64,000 nucleotides of DNA from Paenibacillus sp. BIC5C1 (GTDB taxonomy: Bacteria > Bacillota > Bacilli > Paenibacillales > Paenibacillaceae): positions 3,782,001-3,846,000 of the forward strand of contig NZ_CP135922.1 in the NCBI RefSeq assembly GCF_032399705.1, in the 5' to 3' direction. Positions 1 to 8,900 of the stretch are shown here, one piece after another. Under the pieces are notes generated by a model that was given only the letters and a program-made list of their open reading frames with translations, did no database searches and was not told the DNA's origin. A program made the translations under genes and the position numbers. Position 1 is the first letter of the stretch. The number at the start of each line of letters is the position of its first letter.

Positions 1-705
1 CATCGGAGGCATGCCGACTGCGCGTTTGAATATTTCGCTGAACCTTGAAGGACTGAGATAGACAAGAGAGGCCAGCTCCTCCAGCGTCCATGGATGGGCG
101 AAGTTTTGTTCCATAACCATAATCACCTGACGTATTTTCTCATACTGCCTCTCACTGATGAGGTGTTGGCTACCGCAAATCCCCTCTATTCGACACTCCC
201 GATTTACGACAGTCAGAAACTGGAGAATAAGCGAGTATACAACCGTAGTGTAGGAACGCTGCTCCCTCTCATGCTCCAATTGGAGTTCAAGAAGAAGTGA
301 CCGCAGCCTGTCCATGGCCGGGTGATCACGGTGGATCAGATTCATGTAATGTTTGTCTATGTCGCGGAACGGGCTGAATAGCTCCGGATCGAATCGGAGG
401 TTATGAATAAACCAGTTCGAATCGAATGTGATGACAGTCATGACAAGATCCTTCGTTTCGTAAGCACAGTGAAGATCATTCGAATTGATGAGCAGCACAT
501 CTCCCTGCTGGAAATCAAATTTTTGCCCGTTGATGATGTAGTAGCCCGTGCCGGATTTAATATAATTAATCTCCAGAACATTATGCCAATGAAGCTTTTG
601 ATAAGGGATAGTCACACCAATCGTGTCGCCGACATAAACTGGATAATTCTTATTCATTTTCACCTTTTCCTTCGGAACCACTTCTTCCCTCATGATAGTT
701 GGCAT
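1..705 (-). CDS. AraC-family transcriptional regulator, C-terminus cut by window edge
   Basis: Translating the minus strand from an ATG at 703-705 gives an open frame to the window edge. A GGGGGAG ribosome binding site lies just upstream. The first ~120 residues form a cupin-type sensing domain (LHWHNVLEINYI, GDVLLIN, NDLHC). Residues ~205-235 start an AraC helix-turn-helix (WTLEELASLVYLSPSRFSEIF). The second HTH helix pair is missing only because the window ends. The family usually activates carbohydrate genes. The next gene upstream is a secreted GH16 glucanase on the same strand, now separated by an IS3 element. The ligand is unknown. Confidence 0.85.
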   Translation of the reverse strand, partial: MPTIMREEVVPKEKVKMNKNYPVYVGDTIGVTIPYQKLHWHNVLEINYIKSGTGYYIINGQKFDFQQGDVLLINSNDLHCAYETKDLVMTVITFDSNWFIHNLRFDPELFSPFRDIDKHYMNLIHRDHPAMDRLRSLLLELQLEHEREQRSYTTVVYSLILQFLTVVNRECRIEGICGSQHLISERQYEKIRQVIMVMEQNFAHPWTLEELASLVYLSPSRFSEIFKRAVGMPPM

Positions 706-900
706 TCATAACTCCCCCTACATTTTTTGTAAGCGCTACCAAATACATATCTTGTAAAAAACTCTATCATTTATATTCCATTGTTGTAAATAAAAAAGCT
801 ATCCCAAGAGCCACTATGGTATTATCCCCTTTAAGTAGACACTTGAAAAAACCTTCATGTTATCATGAGGGTTCAAGTGACACTTGGAGGGGATATTTTT

Positions 901-1221
901 ATGGCCAAAAAAGGACAAACATTTCAGACGTATACCGAAGAGTTTAAATTGAATGCAGTTAGATCCTATGTCGAAGGTTCTTCAAGTTACAAGGTGGTCG
1001 CTGATCGCGAAGGAATTCGAAACTGTTCACAACTGAAGGTGTGGGTAAAAAAATGGAAAAACGGGAAAGCGTTTGATGAGCGAAAAAACAATGTTCCGAA
1101 TCCAATGAAAGGACGTCCTCGTACTGCCTTTAGCAGTGTAGAAGAAGAACGGGATTACCTTCAAGCACAGGTGGATTATTTAAAAAAGCGGTATCCAAAT
1201 CTAGTAAAGGAGAAGCGCTGA
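901..1221 (+). CDS. IS3-family transposase OrfA
   Basis: OrfA (106 aa from the ATG at 901) has an N-terminal helix-turn-helix of the IS3 OrfA type (FKLNAVRSYVEG through VWVKKWKNG), followed by a leucine-zipper-like segment (EEERDYLQAQVDYLKKR). It binds the IS ends. The ATG at 901 is preferred over the longer frame from 865 because TTGGAGGGGATATTTTT precedes it and the start sits at the usual distance from the left inverted repeat. It ends just past the slippery site used to make the OrfAB fusion. Confidence 0.92.
   Translation: MAKKGQTFQTYTEEFKLNAVRSYVEGSSSYKVVADREGIRNCSQLKVWVKKWKNGKAFDERKNNVPNPMKGRPRTAFSSVEEERDYLQAQVDYLKKRYPNLVKEKR
1182..1188 (+). other. Programmed -1 frameshift heptamer (A AAA AAG)
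   Basis: Positions 1182-1188 read A AAA AAG in the orfA zero frame. This is the standard IS3-family slippery heptamer. After a -1 slip the frame stays open from 1188 into orfB with no stop, giving one OrfAB transposase. Confidence 0.85.
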
Positions 1222-1253
1222 GCCAACGGGAGAACTACGATATCATAGACGAA

Positions 1254-2081
1254 TTGCGCTGCTCGCATGGCATTACACGCCTATTATCGATTACAGGAAT
1301 ACCCCGTTCCAGTTACTACAAATGGCGAGCAACACAGCCGCAGCGAGACGCAAGACAAGACCGTGAGCGTGAGATCAAAGAACACATGATGGCTATTCAT
1401 TTTGCAAACCGAGAGTTTGGTTATCCTCGCATGACAACGGCGTTGTGGGAGGCTGGTCTGAACGTTAATCACAAGAAAGTATGGCGAATCATGCGGGAAC
1501 TATCGATCCAATCGGTAATTCGTAAGAAGCGGAAGAAGTCCAGCTATACGCCATCTGTGATTTATCCGAATCGCCTGAAGCGCCAGTTTCATGCGACAGC
1601 ACCCCAGCAAAAAATGGTGACGGATATTACCTATATTCCGAATGGAAGTACATTTGTTTACCTGTCCGTGATTCAAGACCTGTTCAACAATGAGATTGTA
1701 GCTTGGCAGTTGTCTAAACGGAACGATGTTCAGCTCGTATTGGATACGGTGGAACAATGGACACAAAAAAGAGACGTTTCAGAAGCCGTGCTCCATTCGG
1801 ATCAGGGCTTCCAATACACGTCTCAGGCGTACAACACACGATTAGAAGCATTCGGCGTGAAGGGCAGCCACTCTCGCAAAGCAACCTGCCTAGATAACGC
1901 ATGCATCGAATCCTTCTTTTCGCATCTCAAGACAGAGAAGCTGTACCTTAACCAGTGTAATTCAGAAGTAGAGATTCGACAAGCCGTGGAAGATTATATG
2001 TACAATTACAATTACCGACGTTTTCAAGCCAAACTCAAACAGCGCGCACCGATTGAATATCGATGCGCACTGGCAGCATAG
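1254..2081 (+). CDS. IS3-family transposase OrfB (DDE integrase domain)
   Basis: OrfB carries the rve integrase core. The first Asp is in VTDITYIP, the second in VLHSDQGFQY, and the Glu in ACIESFFSHLK, so the DDE triad is complete. The N-terminal HTH_21 segment (HFANREFGYPRMT) is present. The listed start is a TTG at 1254. The frame is open upstream to the slippery site, so the product is normally made as an OrfAB fusion by -1 frameshifting. It catalyses strand cutting and transfer during transposition. Confidence 0.92.
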   Translation: MRCSHGITRLLSITGIPRSSYYKWRATQPQRDARQDREREIKEHMMAIHFANREFGYPRMTTALWEAGLNVNHKKVWRIMRELSIQSVIRKKRKKSSYTPSVIYPNRLKRQFHATAPQQKMVTDITYIPNGSTFVYLSVIQDLFNNEIVAWQLSKRNDVQLVLDTVEQWTQKRDVSEAVLHSDQGFQYTSQAYNTRLEAFGVKGSHSRKATCLDNACIESFFSHLKTEKLYLNQCNSEVEIRQAVEDYMYNYNYRRFQAKLKQRAPIEYRCALAA

Positions 2082-2165
2082 CTTTTTTCATCTGTCTACT
2101 TGACAGGGGTAAGACCACTATTGACCCGGGACAGCTTTTTTAAAAGGTAATCCATCTTTCAAACG

Positions 2166-2936
2166 TCAGTTAGCCGGTTTAAATTTAATCCAATCAAAAT
2201 AGGCACGTACCGGCATACCTGGGTAATTGAATTTTCCTGTCCATATTTCAGCCGGTCCCGAGCCCGACCACAGATTTACCATAATATAGCCAGGATTGGT
2301 CGGGAGCGGTCCACGTGATCCATTCTCCGTGTGGACCAGATTACCGTCTACATACCACTTAATGGATGATGGTGACCATTCGAACGCATAATTATGAAAA
2401 TCGAGCGAGGCATCAAACCCCAGATTAATGATCGTGCTATGTTGACCTACACCATTCGTAAAATAATTGGTTTCCATCTTCGTCGTGTCTTTGCCCAATA
2501 TTTCAATGTCGATTTCGTCATTGGATGTACCTATCCCTTGTCCGGAATACGTGAAGAGACTTGTGACGAGTCCTACTCCTGAAGCCGCTTTTAAACGTGC
2601 TTCAACTCGGCCATATCCATACTTCACATGGGTCGAATATTCAGCTGAAGCATAATTTTTCCCCGAGCAACTGGCTGGACACCCTGTATTGTCAAGTCGC
2701 AAAGCCATAATTCCATTTACGAATTCCTGGTTAACCGCCTTCCAGCCCACTCCGAAATCAGGACCATTAGCCCATCCATCTGAGGTATAGAACAAATTGG
2801 GATTCACGCCGTTTAACGGTTCGTTAAAAGCAATGTCAGCCGCCGACGCTTGAATGGGTAACAGCATCGCGCATATCAGGCCACTTGTCATTAGCACGGC
2901 CGACATTTTCTTTCTAAAATCCATTAACTTTTTCAT
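2166..2936 (-). CDS. bglS: Secreted GH16 beta-1,3-1,4-glucanase (lichenase)
   Basis: This 256-residue protein starts with a signal peptide (MKKLMDFRKKM, hydrophobic core, AxA cleavage near QASAA). The rest is one GH16 jelly-roll domain with the catalytic signature NDEIDIEILGKDTT, where the two Glu are nucleophile and acid/base, and lichenase-like segments NYFTNGVGQH, LGFDAS and IKWYVDG. The family cleaves beta-1,4 bonds next to beta-1,3 bonds in cereal glucans and lichenan outside the cell. I chose the ATG at 2936 because AGGAAGAGGTG lies just upstream; a longer frame from 3023 lacks such a site. Two Cys (CPASC) are close together rather than in the usual lichenase spacing. The gene probably ended in the terminator now split by the IS3 element. 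Confidence 0.93.
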   Translation of the reverse strand: MKKLMDFRKKMSAVLMTSGLICAMLLPIQASAADIAFNEPLNGVNPNLFYTSDGWANGPDFGVGWKAVNQEFVNGIMALRLDNTGCPASCSGKNYASAEYSTHVKYGYGRVEARLKAASGVGLVTSLFTYSGQGIGTSNDEIDIEILGKDTTKMETNYFTNGVGQHSTIINLGFDASLDFHNYAFEWSPSSIKWYVDGNLVHTENGSRGPLPTNPGYIMVNLWSGSGPAEIWTGKFNYPGMPVRAYFDWIKFKPAN

Positions 2937-3461
2937 GAAAACACCTCTTCCTTGGAATGTAATTAAGAAAACATAAGCACGACAAGTTATGCACTTCTGG
3001 GATTCCGGAATGAATAATTCCATCCTGAATCATCTTCATACTACATGTAAAAATGTAGTAAATCTCAATCATTTCAATGATTAAACTGCACTATTTAACG
3101 GTTTTTCTCGTCAGTCCATTTAGTGAAAAGGCTACAAACAGCCTATAGTTCCTTCCTGTCACGGCCTTCTTCAGCCTCATTATCTAATCTTAGGTAGCGA
3201 TGTGCGATAGTATTTAGCAAATATTCTCGGAAATCTGTTCAGATTGGAGTACTATAGTGACGCTATTGCCAATGAACTGTCCTGCCGGCTAGTTAAACAA
3301 GAAGACAGCCGATCGTGATCGGCTGTCTTCTTGTTTTTTTGCGCTATCGTTTCCTCTTAGCTTAATGAGGTGTGTTGCTTTATTTCTTGTATCATGAATT
3401 CAACGAATGCTAAAAAATTTGTAATTCAACAATGCTATTATCTATCTGTTTCTCTTTTATC
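2937..3461. other. Intergenic region upstream of the glucanase
   Basis: This 525-bp stretch has no convincing gene. It holds the glucanase leader, an imperfect palindrome ACTACA-(8 nt)-TGTAGT near 3030-3055 that could be an operator, and a perfect terminator at 3298-3340 pointing right. No plus-strand gene precedes that terminator, so a deleted or decayed gene may once have ended there. Confidence 0.5.
3298..3340 (+). terminator. Perfect rho-independent terminator without an obvious gene
   Basis: Arms 3298-3314 and 3317-3333 are perfect 17-bp complements with a 2-nt centre, followed by a T7 run at 3334-3340. No plus-strand coding gene is seen between the IS3 element and this site. Confidence 0.8.
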
Positions 3462-4352
3462 TTAGTTAGGATCCATATTTCGCATCATAAGCACTTGCTC
3501 AACATTTGATGTGAAACCTAATTTTATCAATAGATCGTTCAAAAGTTGATTGGATTTACGCAGGTTAGATGTCCCTCGTCTGCAAACATAGTCTAACGGG
3601 GCGAACAGTTCACTGAGAGCAAGCTTATAAATCTCCTCTGCATCTTCCCGCCCTGGAAGGACCTCACATTGATAGAGCGAGATGGTTACCAATTTACCCT
3701 CTTGATCAAATGTTCGCTTATACAATGCATAGCATATAGGCTCACTATCTTGTCTAATGATTATAGATTCACCCTCCTTCATACTAGGCCATTGTGTCTG
3801 CCAAGCAGATAAGCCTCGATAGAAGTCTAGCGCACACACATCACGGGGCAATCCTTTGGTGATAGAAAAAGGATGCGCAACAAATCGCTTCAGTAATTGG
3901 GGATCTATTGTACCCGTATGTTGTAAAATCATTAATCGATCCGTAATTTCATACCCCACATACTGATATAGCTTGATCGCACTCTCATTCTGAGTGAGCG
4001 CTTCAAGTAACGCAAGCTCCACGCCTTGTTCTTGGTACAATTTAAGATTTCTTAACATGAGCGCTCTGCCAATGCCCTGACCTCTAAATGCAGGCGCAAT
4101 ACCTGTCCCTCCGTTCCATGCCACTTTCTTTCCATCTACGTCACGAAATCCATTCATGACAAACCCTGCAGGTTCACCATCCACATAAATAGCAAGTGAA
4201 TTCTCCAAGGAAAGCCCTTCGTTAACAACCCTGGTCATCAAAGCATCAATCGTCATAACCATCTGGATAAAATAGCCCTCGAATCCCAGATTCCAAATAC
4301 GTACATTTTCCTCGATCGATAGCTCACTTAGTTTCCTAAACGTCATTGTCAT
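3462..4352 (-). CDS. GNAT-family N-acetyltransferase
   Basis: The N-terminal half (~1-150) is a GNAT fold. GIAPAFRGQGIGRALM is the acetyl-CoA pyrophosphate-binding motif A, and NESAIKLYQYVGYE is the conserved motif B region. Residues ~150-296 form a second, degenerate GNAT-like half, as in tandem-GNAT proteins. AGAGAGG upstream supports the ATG at 4352. The substrate cannot be told from sequence. It stands alone between a terminator at 4444-4478 and the glucanase upstream region. Confidence 0.85.
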   Translation of the reverse strand: MTMTFRKLSELSIEENVRIWNLGFEGYFIQMVMTIDALMTRVVNEGLSLENSLAIYVDGEPAGFVMNGFRDVDGKKVAWNGGTGIAPAFRGQGIGRALMLRNLKLYQEQGVELALLEALTQNESAIKLYQYVGYEITDRLMILQHTGTIDPQLLKRFVAHPFSITKGLPRDVCALDFYRGLSAWQTQWPSMKEGESIIIRQDSEPICYALYKRTFDQEGKLVTISLYQCEVLPGREDAEEIYKLALSELFAPLDYVCRRGTSNLRKSNQLLNDLLIKLGFTSNVEQVLMMRNMDPN

Positions 4353-4443
4353 AAGTATGAACCTCTCTTTACTTCATTTAATGTGATCATTTTCGTATTT
4401 TCGCCCAACCTATATATGCATTCTACTTTAACCGCTCGACAAT

Positions 4444-4478
4444 AAAAAGTAATGGAGCCTGAAGGCCCCACTACTTTT
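4444..4478. terminator. Bidirectional terminator-like hairpin
   Basis: AAAAGTA-TGG-GCCT pairs with AGGC-CCA-TACTTTT with two mismatches, and there are A and T runs at the two ends. It lies between the GNAT gene's promoter side and the TetR-like remnant. Confidence 0.6.
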
Positions 4479-4488
4479 ATTTCGAACT

Positions 4489-4593
4489 TCAAATTAATCT
4501 GTTGTAGTTGGACAATAGTTGATGCATGACTATTTCGGCCATATCTTCGGGGGCGCGTTTGTTATTCTTAATCCACTGGTCTATTGATCTTAA
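4489..4593 (-). pseudogene. Possible TetR-family C-terminal remnant
   Basis: The minus frame ending at the TGA at 4489-4491 encodes about 34 codons (IDQWIKNNKRAPEDMAEIV then MHQLLSNYNRLI). This resembles the last helix of TetR/AcrR regulators (W-x-x-N-x-x-x-x-P-E-x-M-A). An in-frame stop lies directly upstream, and neighbouring frames are broken too. I see no DNA-binding domain. The call rests on a weak resemblance only. Confidence 0.3.
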
Positions 4594-4907
4594 TTAGCGC
4601 TTCAATCAGTAGAGTGTTACTCGACCAGAACGTACAAAAAGGTTTGCTAAAGGCCCGCCCTGGTAGTACGTCATACTGTGTTTGGGAATCCGATGAAGGA
4701 ACCCCCTTCTCACGATGTATACTATTATATCTTCGATAAGGCCAGATGCCTCGCAGAACATATATGAATTTCTTTGACGATTATGAGAGAAGAACCTACA
4801 ATAACACCCATTATGATCAATTCGATAAGTTTTGCAGCTCTCTGTTATTTGTGAATTCAGGCAAATTTCTTGTCTCGTCACGGAATAAGAACTTAATATT
4901 ATGTAGC

Positions 4908-4933
4908 AAAAAGGACGGCTTCGCCGTCCTTTT
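4908..4933. terminator. Bidirectional terminator
   Basis: AAAAAGGACGGC and GCCGTCCTTTT form a strong GC stem with a TTC loop and A/T tails. It lies 35 bp past the stop of the methyltransferase gene and would end that transcript. Confidence 0.85.
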
Positions 4934-4967
4934 GTACCTTATGGCAACTACAATTGAAGGAAGTTCA

Positions 4968-5534
4968 CTAGTTACTCTGCTTCTTCTGTGCAACAATGAT
5001 ATATACGGGTTGATTAGCAACTTGTGTTGGTGGATGAAGCGTATCAATAACTGAAAAACCAGCCTTAACGATTTCTTCCTCCATCTCCTTCGAAGAAACC
5101 CTTGGAGCATTAGTCATTTCCGTCTTCTCTAATTCAATGCACAAAAAGATCCCTTTGTCTTTTAAAACTCTGTGGATTTCATCCAACACCAACGAAAGAG
5201 GTTGAACCTCGTGCAAGGAGATTGAAGCAACAGCTTTTTCGAATCTTGCGTTCTCTAATGGCATTTCTTTAAAGTTTGCAGCGGTTGTTTCAATATTGGT
5301 TATCCCTTTTTCCTTAGCTTTTACCTCTAGATACTGTAAAATATCATAATCGTAATCAAACGCAACTACCTTTTTCACATATTTAGCAAAAGAAAAGCTT
5401 ATATAACCTGTACCGGCTCCAAGGTCTAATAGTTCGTCCTCTTTATTAAGTTGTATAAACTCAAATAACTCCTCTGCTGGGAACCTCTCAATACTCTCCA
5501 AGCGCTCAATTTTTCTTTGTAGTTTTGGATTCAT
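4968..5534 (-). CDS. Class I SAM-dependent methyltransferase
   Basis: This 188-residue Rossmann methyltransferase shows motif I LLDLGAGTGYIS (SAM binding), the acidic residue at the end of beta-2 (VAFDYD), and motif IV-like KAVASISLHE. It uses SAM to methylate an unidentified acceptor. The ATG at 5534 is chosen because AAGGAG lies 7 nt upstream. A longer in-frame extension to 5657 would add a Cys-rich segment that does not belong to the fold. The promoter at 5713-5742 leaves a leader of about 170 nt. Confidence 0.8.
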   Translation of the reverse strand: MNPKLQRKIERLESIERFPAEELFEFIQLNKEDELLDLGAGTGYISFSFAKYVKKVVAFDYDYDILQYLEVKAKEKGITNIETTAANFKEMPLENARFEKAVASISLHEVQPLSLVLDEIHRVLKDKGIFLCIELEKTEMTNAPRVSSKEMEEEIVKAGFSVIDTLHPPTQVANQPVYIIVAQKKQSN

Positions 5535-5683
5535 TTTTATACTCCTTGTATAATCGTATTTGTAAGAATATTTGGTTTTTTTCCAGCTGACGCCAGGATA
5601 GATCTCAGTCCTGCATGTGGAACTACAGGATCCACAAGTTCTGCACATTCTGACCATTTGAAATTATACCACTCGGTTCACAT

Positions 5684-5742
5684 TAAAGATATTAATTATC
5701 TTTAATAACTATATTATACGGAGTAAGATTTGTAAATAGCAA
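5684..5742 (-). promoter_or_regulatory. Promoter with overlapping inverted repeat for the methyltransferase
   Basis: On the minus strand, TTGCTA (5737-5742) and TATAAT (5713-5718) are separated by 18 bp. Just downstream, ATTAAAGAT and ATCTTTAAT form 9-bp inverted arms with a 7-bp spacer (~5684-5708), placed over the transcription start. This is a good repressor-operator arrangement. No adjacent regulator gene is evident. Confidence 0.6.
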
Positions 5743-5773
5743 TGTTTAATACAGCACCGCCCAGTTGTTGTAC

Positions 5774-5811
5774 ACCAAAAGATCTCTTCAATAGTGAAGA
5801 GATCTTTTGGT
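5774..5811. terminator. Perfect inverted repeat, probable terminator of the giant-protein gene
   Basis: Arms 5774-5790 and 5795-5811 are perfect 17-bp complements with a 4-nt loop. A4 and T4 lie inside the stem. There is no long T-run after it on either strand, so termination is likely but not certain. Confidence 0.6.
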
Positions 5812-5967
5812 ATTCACATATAACAACAACAGATATCTAAATCCCAAAAATTCAATTATTCGCCTGCTTACTACATACCAATACAAAATGAGGATGGTGA
5901 TTTTTGTTTGTCTGTGATATAAATCTATTGCTCCCACCCTCACATATGAAATCATGCAGCTTTAACG

Positions 5968-8900
5968 CTATTCTTCAGAAAGTGTCGGTTCACCTGGCGC
6001 CTCATTCGCAAGTAGCTCCAAGCCATCGGAATGCCGTTCGAACTTCACTGCATCAGCCCTTGTATAGATCATATCAGCAGGAAGCGTTGGCGGGTCTACC
6101 GTTGTAGGAGTAACTCTGGTTAACCGAACGTACTCGCTACCGTCTCCCGTAAAGTCGAACGTTCCTAGATCAACCCAACCTGATGAGCCGGCCGTTGCAT
6201 CGATATAGGTGACCTCGGTACCAGTCTTGTGCTTCACTTCCACTTTGACATGATTATCATTTCCCGTCGTATGGACGAGCTTATAGATCGAGACCGTATA
6301 TTTCCCCTCTGGAAACTGGCCTTTCCACGTTGCGGATGATCCTTGAACTGTAGAATAACGGGATTTAACCCCAATTTTATATCCTGCTAAATTACTTTGG
6401 CTCCAAGACCCTTCTGTCGTGTATAACCCAGTTGTATTTGTACTATCGACGATAACCGTTAGGTCTTTGATCGTGATGTTCAAAGGCGGTGTGGTTAAGG
6501 TCACTCCGTCAATCGTAACAGTAGCCCATACCTCAATGTGATTCGTATCCCCATCGAGATTGAGAAGGGTCAACAACCCATTGCCATCCACTTCGGCCAG
6601 ATCCGTACGATCAACGAAATACTGCACATTGGCCTGTGTTAGATCACCGATCAAACCGTTATCCAAATAGCCGGTTACGCTCAGCTGTGCGGTTTGAGTC
6701 ATCTGCAGCTCGTTCCGATCGGACAGGATCACAGCAGATTCCAATTGCGGTGTCCGGTTCGCGTCCACCCACATGATCGCATCGGCAACAACCCTGGACT
6801 TGTTGGCCTTGTTGGTTAGTTCCACGTATCCGCTATCGCCGGCAGCAAACGGATAATCCCCTAGGTGCACCCAAGTACCATTCGCTGTTGTCTCATCAAC
6901 AGTAACCGTCTCGGAGCCCCCGCTATAATAAACGGTAAATGAGGCATTCGTTGTCCAATTTTCACTCGCAGCGGTAATTTGCGGAATCTTGTAATACACA
7001 CTGTAAGTGACACTTTCCGGCAGCTCAGGCCGCCATCTCATTTTACTTGTTGCTGCGCCGGTCGTAGATTTAGCATACACATAGTTATCATAGTAATAGT
7101 TGTCAGCCGTCGTATCCCTTATCCAGACGCCTTCTGTCTCCGCCTCCGTATTATCCACTATGATAGATGAACTCTCCTGCCCATCGGGTTGGACTGGAGT
7201 TTCCGTAACCTGATTAGGCAGATAAAGTGTCCGCTTGCGGGTCTGTTTCCCCTCTGATTCCACGTAATATGTGAAGGTTTGGGATAAATCATTGACCCGT
7301 ATCGACCATTCCATCGGGTATATCGTATCTGGGATGGTCGTGTACGTGGCCCCGCCATCCAAAGAATAATGGATTGTCGCTGGTTTCGTCGTTTTGGCCT
7401 GCACATATGCATCATAGACCGTTTCGTCGGGCTTAACCATCAGCATGCCTTTAACCGCATCAATTGGACTGTGGGTATCAAAGAAATAGCTTGCATCCGA
7501 TGTATCAGCCGTTCTGACCTGATGCAGCGGCACATTAATGTTAAGTCCTTCTACAATGATCGCTGTGATGCCCTTGCCTGAAACCGTCGCTTGAATGATT
7601 CCACCACTCATAACCGTTTGCTCTGGTGTACCATTGTCGCGGATGATCGTTACGGTATAATCCTGTGCCGGGTTGAATCCAATGATATGTTCATTCAATT
7701 CGATCGGAGTCTGAACTTCTTCTGACGATGCATTGCTTAACCCGATGTAGAATTTATCCCCGCTCTCACCCGTTATCCAGTTCAATTGAGGATGGTTGGT
7801 CTTAATAATTCCCTTGGGCATCCAAAGCCAAACGTCGGAAAACCCATAAAACTGACCTGGCTTATTCCCATAGAGGTGATATTTGAACCATAAAAAATTC
7901 GTTTCAAAAACGGAAGGAAATGAAATACTCCCGTTTGATTTCAATGATTGCTCGCTAATCAAATAATCCATCGTTTGCCCGAGCTGCCCCGGAATATGGT
8001 GATAATAGATGGATGTAGCCCCGCTTGGGCCTTCCAGAGGGAAGTCCGGTTCGAGTTGGCTAACGGCGAAGCCTTTATAGTAATAACCTGGATAACTGGA
8101 ATATCGACCAATAACCGCATTGTGAGCGATATCCTGCAGCAGTTTATCCCCTGTATAGAGCGACAATCTCAGCATGAACGGAGCTTCCTGAGCATTCATC
8201 CGATAATAGCCGGTTGTACTTCCTGCTTCAAACGTCAATCCGCTCGGTGAAACAAGCCAACGTTCCGCTTGAACGCCTCCGGCAATATCTTCTGGAAGCT
8301 TCAGCCTAGGATATTGAAATTTACCACTTTCCGGCCAATGGAAAGACTCCGCGTAATTATACGTCTCAGGCTGAGGAATCGTAACGTTACCTTCAGGAAC
8401 TGGACGAGCAACGAACATGGTTGCATACCGTTTGGCTTCTTTGTATGCGGCATTCAAGTATTTGGGATCCTGAGTTTCCTCATAGAGCTCCAAAATCTCC
8501 ATCCACAGCTTGCTATAATAATAAATGAACTCATTTTTACTCACATCCACGGTTGCAGGCGTATCGATATATTGCAAGATATAGCTGTCGGCTGCATCCT
8601 TGGCAGCTTGTAGATACTGTGCCTCTCCCGTCATGCGATACATCATCAGGGGCTGAATGACGGGCCCCCGGTCTTTCTGGTCAGGGTCTCGCATGAGGTA
8701 CTCTTCCTGTGCCAGCGCTCCAATTCCTGCGGAAGTGCCCATCATCTGATTGACAGCGGCTACGCTTGAAACATCGAACGGCAGAGTAGCCATTTTCCAT
8801 AACGAAGGCACACCGTATACTTTCTTCTGCGTCGGCGACCAACCGATACCATTTCGCGATACGCCATACTGGACGGACGGCAATGCTCTCGTATCGTAAA

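Larger units (their letters stand above)
817..2117 (+). mobile_element. IS3-family element, IS150 group, 1301 bp, apparently intact
   Basis: The left end TGGTATTATCCCCTTTAAGT and the reverse complement of the right end TGGTCTTACCCCTGTCAAGT match over most of ~35 bp, including AAGTAGACA. CTA flanks both sides (814-816 and 2118-2120), a 3-bp target duplication typical of the IS150 group. Inside lie orfA and orfB in frames 0 and -1, with an A AAA AAG slippery heptamer at the junction. Both frames are open and the DDE residues are present, so the element looks competent. Confidence 0.93.
792..2141. terminator. Terminator hairpin split by the IS3 element
   Basis: The left half at 792-805 reads AAAAAAGCT-A-TCCC. 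The right half at 2128-2141 reads GGGA-C-AGCTTTTTT. With the 817-2117 element and one copy of its CTA duplication removed, these form a 13-bp stem with one mismatch, a loop of about 20 nt, and T-runs on both strands. It would have ended transcription of the GH16 gene and/or insulated the AraC gene. The IS lies in the loop, so the stem is now more than 1.3 kb apart. Confidence 0.6.
4353..4967. other. Non-coding stretch with gene remnants
   Basis: No intact gene is evident here. The stretch contains a bidirectional terminator-like hairpin (4444-4478), a possible TetR C-terminal fragment (4489-4593), frames broken by stops, and a second bidirectional terminator (4908-4933). It looks like decayed sequence. 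Confidence 0.55.
5535..5967. other. Intergenic region between methyltransferase and giant exported protein gene
   Basis: The stretch holds the methyltransferase promoter and operator, a ~40-codon in-frame leader extension with five Cys (CRTCGSCSSTC), and a perfect 17-bp-arm inverted repeat at 5774-5811. No other gene is supported. Confidence 0.5.

Noticed and set aside
865..1221. Longer orfA start at 865
   Set aside because: The extension lies within the inverted repeat and leader. The ATG at 901 has the GGAGGGGA site.
1284..1902. Minus-strand frames inside the IS3 orfB
   Set aside because: They lie antisense to an intact DDE transposase with no start signals.
4606..5110. Frames of about 90-100 codons on both strands in the decayed stretch
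   Set aside because: They overlap the terminator at 4908 and each other, and show no recognisable domain or convincing start.
5535..5657. Cys-rich N-terminal extension as part of the methyltransferase
   Set aside because: A strong ribosome binding site sits before the internal ATG at 5534, and the extension does not fit the fold; kept only as a possible leader peptide.
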